Shown: piece after piece, positions 7,580 to 13,144 of the stretch
How the letters are laid out: each line of letters starts with the position of its first letter
Numbering within the stretch: position 1 is the stretch's first letter
NCBI GenBank assembly: GCA_030618505.1
Contig: JAUXDF010000052.1
Location: 1 to 13,144 of the forward strand
Direction of reading: 5' to 3'
DNA length: 13,144 nucleotides
From: Spongiibacteraceae bacterium
GTDB taxonomy: Bacteria; Pseudomonadota; Gammaproteobacteria; Pseudomonadales; PIVM01
Position numbers and translations under genes: made by a program
The notes under the pieces: generated by a model
The model's database searches: none
The model's input: only the letters and a program-made list of their open reading frames with translations
Told to the model about the DNA's origin: nothing

Positions 7580-8842
7580 CTACTTGTGCCAACCATAGGG
7601 GTGCATGCCAGGCTTTTGCATCACTTCGTCACGCTGGGGAACCTGTGCGCCTATGCGGTAATGTTTAGCATCCGGATTGAGTTGATAGGCCGTTAATTTA
7701 CCGCTATTACCATAGACAAAGAACTTGTCTCCCTTTACCAACACGGGACTTCTCAGCCCTTGCGGATCAACCTGCCGACGCGCCACCATATGGCCATCAA
7801 TCTGGGATAACAAATGCACATAACCCTCAAAGTCACCGACCGCAACATAACTTTTAATGGTCTTTGGCGAACTTAGTTGACGCCGAGCCAACGCTGATTG
7901 CTCCCAGCGAATTGAACCGTCAGATTTACCATAAGCCGTCACTGAACTTTGTGAGCTACTCACATAGATATTACCAAATCCTTCTGCAAGATCGTTAAAA
8001 CTGGACTCTTTTTCCTGCCACAATGGACGCCCTGTTGCCGCATCAAAGGCGACAATTCTACCTTGATAGCTAACGGCATAAACCAGACTACCGGATATAT
8101 ACGGACTGGCATCGATATCAACAATACGCTCAATTTCAGAGCGCCCTTGGGCAATAGCCACTCGTCGCTCCCAGCGTATACGTCCACTTGAGCGATCAAG
8201 GGCAATTAATTTACCACTGGCCTGCCCCACTATAATCAGACCTTCAAAAAAGACCGGTTTACTGGTGCCTCGCATAGTCAGCACCGGCAGATTACCATCG
8301 TAGACCCAGCGCTGCTCTCCGCTTGCCTCATCGAGCCCATACAATCGCCCATCAAAGGTATGCACTACCAGCAAATCACCATTGGTCACCGGAGGAGATA
8401 AAATCTCACTGCTCAACTTTCTGCGCCAAAGCTCCTTACCATCGACAAGACCAAGACTAATAACGACGCCAGTATGGGTTCCAACATAGAAATTATCACC
8501 ACCAATACCAATACCACCACTAATGGTTTCATTCAGCGATTGGCGCCAAATAACTTCACCATCGTCCTGACTCACCAACATCAGAGTGCCAAAAACCGAG
8601 GCAACCAACAGCTTTTCATCGACCATCACCGGATCAATGCGATTGTAGTTACTACCCAGGCCCTTTCCAGTTTCGCGCTGCCACAGCCTTCTCAAGCCTG
8701 TTTCGGGCTCAAACACCTGCAGTTCAGCCGGCTCCATATCCTCCTCATCCTTCGATGAGTTGGAACTGCAACCCGCTGTTGCTAGCAAAGCAAGCAAAAC
8801 ACATAAGGACAATAGCCCGCCCAGGCGATACTGCTGATGCAT
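7580..8842 (-). CDS. bamB: Outer membrane assembly lipoprotein BamB
   Basis: BamB is the beta-propeller lipoprotein of the BAM complex, which inserts beta-barrel proteins into the outer membrane together with BamA. The N-terminus is a lipoprotein signal with cysteine at residue 25 (ATAGCSS); serine after the cysteine fits sorting to the outer membrane. The mature part shows repeated PQQ/propeller blade signatures of the form DG..IWR, DGKELWR, SGEQRWVY, SGRIRWER, TGRPLWQE and DGSIRWEQ. The 420 residues are slightly longer than E. coli BamB. The gene starts 5 nt after the yfgM stop; a TAGG element overlapping that stop can serve as its ribosome-binding site, which points to translational coupling. 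The position between yfgM and der is the standard gammaproteobacterial one. Confidence 0.96.
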   Translation of the reverse strand: MHQQYRLGGLLSLCVLLALLATAGCSSNSSKDEEDMEPAELQVFEPETGLRRLWQRETGKGLGSNYNRIDPVMVDEKLLVASVFGTLMLVSQDDGEVIWRQSLNETISGGIGIGGDNFYVGTHTGVVISLGLVDGKELWRRKLSSEILSPPVTNGDLLVVHTFDGRLYGLDEASGEQRWVYDGNLPVLTMRGTSKPVFFEGLIIVGQASGKLIALDRSSGRIRWERRVAIAQGRSEIERIVDIDASPYISGSLVYAVSYQGRIVAFDAATGRPLWQEKESSFNDLAEGFGNIYVSSSQSSVTAYGKSDGSIRWEQSALARRQLSSPKTIKSYVAVGDFEGYVHLLSQIDGHMVARRQVDPQGLRSPVLVKGDKFFVYGNSGKLTAYQLNPDAKHYRIGAQVPQRDEVMQKPGMHPYGWHK

Positions 8843-8847
8843 AAAAC

Positions 8848-9576
8848 CTAGCCTTCCTGTTTTGTTTCTGGTTCAGCCGCTGGAGGAGTCGAGAGAACAG
8901 GAAGATCAAAAATCAGCGACTGATCGGGCTCGGCAAGCCCTTGCATCTTCATTTCAAGGAGAGGACTAGGCTGTGTAGCTTGCTGGGAATGAATTTCCAT
9001 CGCCGCTTTATAAGCCGCATGAGCTTTCTGCTTATCATTTTTTTCCAGCAGAATGTCACCTTTGGTTTCCTGATAAGCTGCGCCATAAATGCCGACTTCT
9101 GCACCTTCTAGCAGAGAGAGCGCTTGATCTGTGTTGCCGGCAGCAAATTTAACCCGCGCTAAACGCAGCTGAGCGAGACTGGCTAAAGCCGGCTCGGCAT
9201 TGGCAACAACCCAGGCCAATTGCGCATCCGCCTCATCATAATCTTTGGCGTCAACCGCCAGCTTTGCGATCAGCATCGCTGCATACTGAGCGTAATTTGA
9301 GCTGGCGTGCTGCTCTTTCAAGCTACTAGCCATATGCCTGGCAGTCTGCAACTGTACATCGTCTGGTTTGCTATTATCGCCACCTACAGCATCCAATAAC
9401 TCTTGATAAGCAATGCTGGCGGCACCGCTATTGGAAATTTGCCGGTCTTGCCACCACTGCCAGCCAAACATGAGTGCTATTGATATGCCAATAATCGCAA
9501 TGGTTTGCGATCCATTTTCCTGCCACCAATTTTTAATCGCTTCTACTTGCTCTTCTTCTGTACGATAGGTATCCAC
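8848..9576 (-). CDS. yfgM: YfgM family ancillary SecYEG translocon protein
   Basis: An inner-membrane protein with a single N-terminal helix (about 24-40, IAIIGISIALMFGW) and a periplasmic TPR-like domain. In E. coli YfgM associates with SecYEG and the chaperone PpiD. Two GTG codons in a row can start it. I choose the second (9576): AGGAG at 9583-9587 is then 6 nt away rather than 3, and the product (MDTYRTEEEQVEAIKNWW) aligns end to end with the E. coli N-terminus (MEIYENENDQVEAVKRFF). The 242 residues are longer than the E. coli protein; the extra length is a low-complexity Pro/Glu-rich C-terminal tail. It lies 71 nt after hisS and 5 nt before bamB. Confidence 0.92.
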   Translation of the reverse strand: MDTYRTEEEQVEAIKNWWQENGSQTIAIIGISIALMFGWQWWQDRQISNSGAASIAYQELLDAVGGDNSKPDDVQLQTARHMASSLKEQHASSNYAQYAAMLIAKLAVDAKDYDEADAQLAWVVANAEPALASLAQLRLARVKFAAGNTDQALSLLEGAEVGIYGAAYQETKGDILLEKNDKQKAHAAYKAAMEIHSQQATQPSPLLEMKMQGLAEPDQSLIFDLPVLSTPPAAEPETKQEG

Positions 9577-9647
9577 CACCGACTCCTGATCTATCTTGCT
9601 ATTATTTGATTGTTCTTTCTCATTACGTTCTTATTGCGCCAACACAA

Positions 9648-10955
9648 CTAGCTATTCAGGGCAAACAAAGTCCCCAATTGGTGAGCAAGCAAATCAAACG
9701 AAACACGACGATGCTCTCCCAGCTCTTCACCGGCAAAAGCCGACAGAAAGCGTAGAGTCACCTCTTTGCTGCTTAATTCATCTTCATTCAATATCAAGGC
9801 AAGCTTGGCGCCGCTTTTATTCGCCTTTTTCATTTGGCTTTTAAAGCTACCGCCACCGCAATGCTTGAGTATTCTCAGTCCTGGCAAAGCCTCTCGAAGC
9901 TGCTCAACCAATCCCACCGTCGCACACTGCAGCGACTCTTCAGCACCCGCCACAACATATACGTCAATTCTATCCTGCACACTAGCCGGAACACTAGCAG
10001 TTGCCTGTAATAAAAGTGTTAATCGCTCAATTCCCATGGCAAAACCCACCGCAGGGGTTGATTTACCACCAAGTTGCTCCACTAAACCGTCATAACGACC
10101 GCCCGCACAAACAGTGCCTTGGGCCCCAAGCTTGTCAGTCACCCATTCAAAGACAGTTTTGCCGTAATAATCGAGACCGCGAACCAGGCGAGAATTAATC
10201 TCATAAGACACGCCAGCAGCATTCAGCAGCTTTTTTAAACTGGAAAAATGCGCAAGCGACTCCTCATCAAGATAATCGAACAGATCAGGCGCGCCATCTA
10301 ACAGTTTTTGCGTCTCTTCGCTCTTGGAATCCAGTATCCGCAGGGGGTTACTTTCCAGGCGTCGTAGGCTGTCATCATCCAGTCGGTCTTTATTTTCAGA
10401 TAAGTATTCAACCAAAGCCTGGCGAAAATTAGCTCGAGCTTCCAGTGAGCCAATGGAATTTAACTGCAAGGTGACATGATCACTGATTCCCAGGCGTTGC
10501 CATAGGCGAGCCGTCATCAAAATAACTTCCGCATCAATATCCGGGCTTGCCAGGCCAAAAGCTTCCACCCCGATTTGATGGAACTGTCGCTGCCGACCCT
10601 TTTGCGGCCGCTCGTAGCGAAACATCGGGCCGCTGTACCAAAGACGCTGCACGGTTCCCTGACTGACCAGACCGTTTTGTATGCAAGCTCGCACACAGCC
10701 TGCGGTACCCTCCGGGCGCAGGGTCAGGCTCTCGCCATTACGATCTTCGAAGGTATACATTTCCTTCTCGACAATATCGGTAACTTCGCCAATTGAGCGC
10801 TTAAACAGCTCAGTCTGCTCAACAATAGGAAAACGAATCTCCTGATAACCATAGGCAGCCGTAAGCTGCGCCATAATTTGCTCTACATATTGCCAAACGG
10901 CTGTCTGCTCCGGGAGCAGGTCAACCATGCCCCGGATTGCTTGTATATTCGCCAA
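9648..10955 (-). CDS. hisS: Histidine--tRNA ligase
   Basis: A class II aminoacyl-tRNA synthetase that charges tRNA-His with histidine, as a cytoplasmic homodimer. Its 435 residues are near the usual length. Visible are TLRPEGT at 78-84, motif 2 FRYERPQKGRQRQFHQ at 112-127, the histidine-specific LVRGLDYY at 257-264, the glycine-rich GGRYDGL at 285-291, and motif 3 AVGFAMGIERL at 302-312. The C-terminal anticodon-binding domain follows (about 330-425). The start is a TTG codon at 10955: it gives (M)ANIQAIRGM, matching the conserved family N-terminus, while the first ATG (10928) would delete that block, and a stop lies seven codons upstream of the TTG. The gene is 46 nt after ispG. The rare start may lower initiation. 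Confidence 0.96.
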   Translation of the reverse strand: MANIQAIRGMVDLLPEQTAVWQYVEQIMAQLTAAYGYQEIRFPIVEQTELFKRSIGEVTDIVEKEMYTFEDRNGESLTLRPEGTAGCVRACIQNGLVSQGTVQRLWYSGPMFRYERPQKGRQRQFHQIGVEAFGLASPDIDAEVILMTARLWQRLGISDHVTLQLNSIGSLEARANFRQALVEYLSENKDRLDDDSLRRLESNPLRILDSKSEETQKLLDGAPDLFDYLDEESLAHFSSLKKLLNAAGVSYEINSRLVRGLDYYGKTVFEWVTDKLGAQGTVCAGGRYDGLVEQLGGKSTPAVGFAMGIERLTLLLQATASVPASVQDRIDVYVVAGAEESLQCATVGLVEQLREALPGLRILKHCGGGSFKSQMKKANKSGAKLALILNEDELSSKEVTLRFLSAFAGEELGEHRRVSFDLLAHQLGTLFALNS

Positions 10956-11001
10956 GATTAAGATTCCATCATTCTAACTGAAGGGTAATTTACACGGCTT
11001 A

Positions 11002-12120
11002 TTAGGTAACCGTTACGGCTATTGGTTCATCGCTACCGGCAGCTTTTTCGGCCGCTTTCTCTCGGATTAACGCTTCCAGCTTATCAACCAGGTCATCATT
11101 TGTTAGTTTGTGATCAGGCAAACCTGCCACATAAACCAGGTTATTGGGAGAACCTCCCGTCAAACCCACATCCACTTCCTTAGCCTCTCCCGGTCCATTA
11201 ACGATACAGCCAATGACAGCAACATCCAGCGGTGTTTTGATATCTTCCAGTCTGCTTTCCAGCGCTATCATGGTTTTGATAACATCAAAATTCTGACGTG
11301 AACAGCTGGGGCAGGCAATAAAATTGATGCCGTTACTGCGCAACTTTAAGGATTTGAGAATATCAAAGCCGACTTTGACCTCTTCTACAGGATCAGCGGC
11401 CAGAGAGACCCTCAAGGTATCACCAATACCGTCCATTAATAAGGCACCAAGACCAATGGAGGATTTTACTGTTCCCGCTCGCAGGCCACCCGCTTCGGTG
11501 ATGCCCAGGTGCAAAGGTTGCTCAATCTGCTTGGCTAGCTGGCGATAGGCCTCAACAGCCATAAAAATATCTGAGGCTTTAACGCTAATTTTATATTCCT
11601 GAAAATCCAGCTTATCAAGGATGTCGATATGACGCATGGCGGACTCAACCAGCGCTTCTGGGGTAGGTTCACCGTATTTTCTCAGTAGCTCTTTTTCCAA
11701 CGAACCACCGTTTACACCAATGCGAATCGGTATATTGTTATCACGAGCCGCATCAACAACCGCCCTCACCCGCTCGTCTTTACCAATATTACCGGGATTA
11801 ATACGCAGGCAATCCACCCCTAGTTCAGCAACACGCAGGGCTATACGGTAGTCAAAATGAATATCAGCCACCAGCGGCACGCTAACTTGCTGGCGAATTT
11901 GGCCAAAAGCCTCGGCAGCTTCCATACTGGGTACGGACACACGCACGATATCGGCGCTCACCTCTTCCAGCCTTTTAATCTGGGCAACGGTCGCGGCAAC
12001 ATCGCAGGTGTTGGTATTGGTCATGCTCTGAACGGTAATGGGGGAATCCCCACCCACAGGAACATTGCCGACCATAATCTGACGAGATTGTCGGCGTTTA
12101 ATCGGAGATGTGTAATGCAT
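11002..12120 (-). CDS. ispG: 4-hydroxy-3-methylbut-2-enyl diphosphate synthase (IspG/GcpE)
   Basis: IspG catalyses the penultimate step of the MEP isoprenoid pathway, the reductive ring opening of MEcPP to HMBPP, using a 4Fe-4S cluster with electrons from flavodoxin or ferredoxin. The cluster ligands C270, C273, C305 and E312 (in CPSC and GCIVNGPGE) are at the same residue numbers as in the E. coli enzyme. The N-terminal TIM barrel includes the VQSMTNT block (30-36), HFDYRIAL and the RINPGNIG substrate loop (106-113). Length, 372 residues, matches the two-domain bacterial type. The ATG begins 3 nt after the rodZ stop, so translation is probably coupled. The C-terminal extension is alanine-rich. 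Confidence 0.97.
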   Translation of the reverse strand: MHYTSPIKRRQSRQIMVGNVPVGGDSPITVQSMTNTNTCDVAATVAQIKRLEEVSADIVRVSVPSMEAAEAFGQIRQQVSVPLVADIHFDYRIALRVAELGVDCLRINPGNIGKDERVRAVVDAARDNNIPIRIGVNGGSLEKELLRKYGEPTPEALVESAMRHIDILDKLDFQEYKISVKASDIFMAVEAYRQLAKQIEQPLHLGITEAGGLRAGTVKSSIGLGALLMDGIGDTLRVSLAADPVEEVKVGFDILKSLKLRSNGINFIACPSCSRQNFDVIKTMIALESRLEDIKTPLDVAVIGCIVNGPGEAKEVDVGLTGGSPNNLVYVAGLPDHKLTNDDLVDKLEALIREKAAEKAAGSDEPIAVTVT

Positions 12121-12123
12121 TAA

Positions 12124-12981
12124 CTATGAGTTACCTAAAATTAGCTTAGCCATATTGTCACGGCGATGGGCGTCTATATCAACCGGCTCACCATTATAAC
12201 TAAGACTAACCGCTGGCGCATAACCCAAAATGACTCTGAAGGGAGGTTTGCCACGTAATTGCAGCATTTCATCGGCTTTTTTAAGGCTGGCGTAGATAAT
12301 TTGTTCATCACCGTCTCGCACTTCAACCCAGCAATCACCGGTAAAGTAGAAGGACAAGCGTGAATCCTGGGCAATTTCTACGGAGGAGTCGTCCTGCACA
12401 TTATTAGCAGGGCTAATATCACCCATGGTTGTCACTAAACTTATCTGCAGCTGCAATGGAGGGACGATATCGATTTCTTCCTCCGCATATTCCGTCAAAG
12501 GACCAATGACGGTGGTGCCTTCAGCGGTATCAACACGCACGATATTATCTGAATAATCAACTACTTGAGGCTCCGACTGATGAGCGAACCACCAAACAGA
12601 CAGAGCCACCAATACACTCAGCGCTAGGCCATAGGCCGTTTTGTGCTGCTTGTGCTGGAGGCCCATATTCATGGTGAGGTCGGCAGATACAGTAGGCTCG
12701 GCGACATTCTGCGCCAGCTCTTTGTCTTCTTCACGGCGGTTTAAACGATATTGATTGGCAAACTCTTCCGGATTTAAGCCAACCAACCGAGCATAATTTT
12801 TTAGATAGCCGACAACGAAGGTATCGCCTGGCAACTTATGAAACTCACCATCTTCAATGGCATGCAATTGATTTCTTAGTAATTTTAGGCTCGCAGCAGC
12901 GTCCATACGGCTCAGCCCAGCCTCCTCTCGAGCCTGTCTGAGAAACATACCAAGTTGTTGATTGTTGTAATCGCTACTCAT
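12124..12981 (-). CDS. rodZ: Cytoskeleton protein RodZ
   Basis: RodZ links MreB filaments to the cell-wall elongation machinery and helps set rod shape. The N-terminus is a cytoplasmic helix-turn-helix domain of the HTH_25 type (about residues 9-75, with LGMFLRQAREEAGLS and GYLKNYARLVGL), followed by a charged linker, one transmembrane helix (about 117-134, YGLALSVLVALSVWWF) and a periplasmic domain with the DUF4115-like C-terminal segment (SFYFTGDCWVEVRDGD...VILGYAPAVSLSYNGEPVDI). I start at the ATG at 12981, giving 285 residues and 13 nt after the pilF stop. The TTG at 13032 would add 17 basic residues and overlap pilF by 38 nt, and known RodZ proteins have no such leader. The protein is shorter than E. 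coli RodZ, mostly in the linker and periplasmic region. Confidence 0.93.
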   Translation of the reverse strand: MSSDYNNQQLGMFLRQAREEAGLSRMDAAASLKLLRNQLHAIEDGEFHKLPGDTFVVGYLKNYARLVGLNPEEFANQYRLNRREEDKELAQNVAEPTVSADLTMNMGLQHKQHKTAYGLALSVLVALSVWWFAHQSEPQVVDYSDNIVRVDTAEGTTVIGPLTEYAEEEIDIVPPLQLQISLVTTMGDISPANNVQDDSSVEIAQDSRLSFYFTGDCWVEVRDGDEQIIYASLKKADEMLQLRGKPPFRVILGYAPAVSLSYNGEPVDIDAHRRDNMAKLILGNS

Positions 12982-12994
12982 ATTTACTGTACGA

Positions 12995-13144
12995 TCAATC
13001 CTGCGACTGCTGCTCAAGCGCTTTAAGCTCAAGAAACTCTTTAGATTTCGGATATAAGTTCTTCAATACCATACTATAGCTGGCAATTGTATCTTTGTCG
13101 TCAAACACCGTCGCTAAATGAATACCCAGCAACAAACTGCGGGG
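12995..13144 (-). CDS. pilF: Type IV pilus biogenesis protein PilF/PilW, C-terminal end
   Basis: Partial gene: the last 49 codons and a TGA are present; the rest lies beyond the right edge. In the known family this TPR lipoprotein (PilF in Pseudomonas, PilW in Neisseria) is the pilotin that helps assemble the PilQ secretin of type IV pili. The visible part, including LLLGIHLATVFDDKDTIASY and VLKNLYPKSKEF, resembles the last TPR repeat and C-terminus of PilF, where LYP.S.E is common. The call rests on this short match and on the expected position just upstream of rodZ. The stop is 13 nt before the chosen rodZ start, so the two are probably in one operon. Confidence 0.75.
   Translation of the reverse strand, partial: PRSLLLGIHLATVFDDKDTIASYSMVLKNLYPKSKEFLELKALEQQSQD

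Overview
The window looks like chromosome of a gammaproteobacterium of moderate GC. The main reason is the minus-strand right half, which carries the conserved order pilF/pilW - rodZ - ispG - hisS - yfgM - bamB - der, an arrangement known from Pseudomonas-like and related Gammaproteobacteria. The left half, with acyl-CoA and nitroreductase genes, suggests a heterotroph that degrades fatty acids or similar carboxylic acids. Species cannot be named from the sequence alone.

Left region (1-3399, plus strand): the 3' end of an adenylate-forming acyl-CoA synthetase, a crotonase with both hydratase glutamates, an FMN nitroreductase-family protein, and a second crotonase that lacks both hydratase glutamates and has an isomerase-like one instead. 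The first two genes each end in a clear intrinsic terminator. The nitroreductase is separated from the second crotonase by a 142-bp palindromic, MITE-like element with matched inverted ends and a direct repeat that looks like a target-site duplication. Together the genes suggest acyl-CoA activation followed by hydration or isomerisation, but substrate and shared pathway are inferred.

Middle region (3400-6149): an AT-rich intergenic stretch of about 385 bp, then a large secreted Sel1-repeat protein (734 aa, about 17 repeats). It converges on the der operon across 161 bp, where a hairpin could terminate the minus-strand operon.

Right region (6150-13144, minus strand): a tightly packed housekeeping operon transcribed from the right edge. 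It covers type IV pilus assembly (PilF/PilW C-terminus), cell shape (RodZ), isoprenoid precursor synthesis (IspG), histidyl-tRNA charging (HisS), envelope protein handling (YfgM, BamB) and ribosome assembly (Der). Gaps are 3-71 nt and no internal terminator is evident. Several starts need correction from the longest reading frame: rodZ and yfgM are better started downstream, and hisS appears to use TTG.

I found no tRNA, rRNA, CRISPR array, transposase gene, phage gene or defence system. The one accessory-type object with real structure is the palindromic element at 2453-2594.
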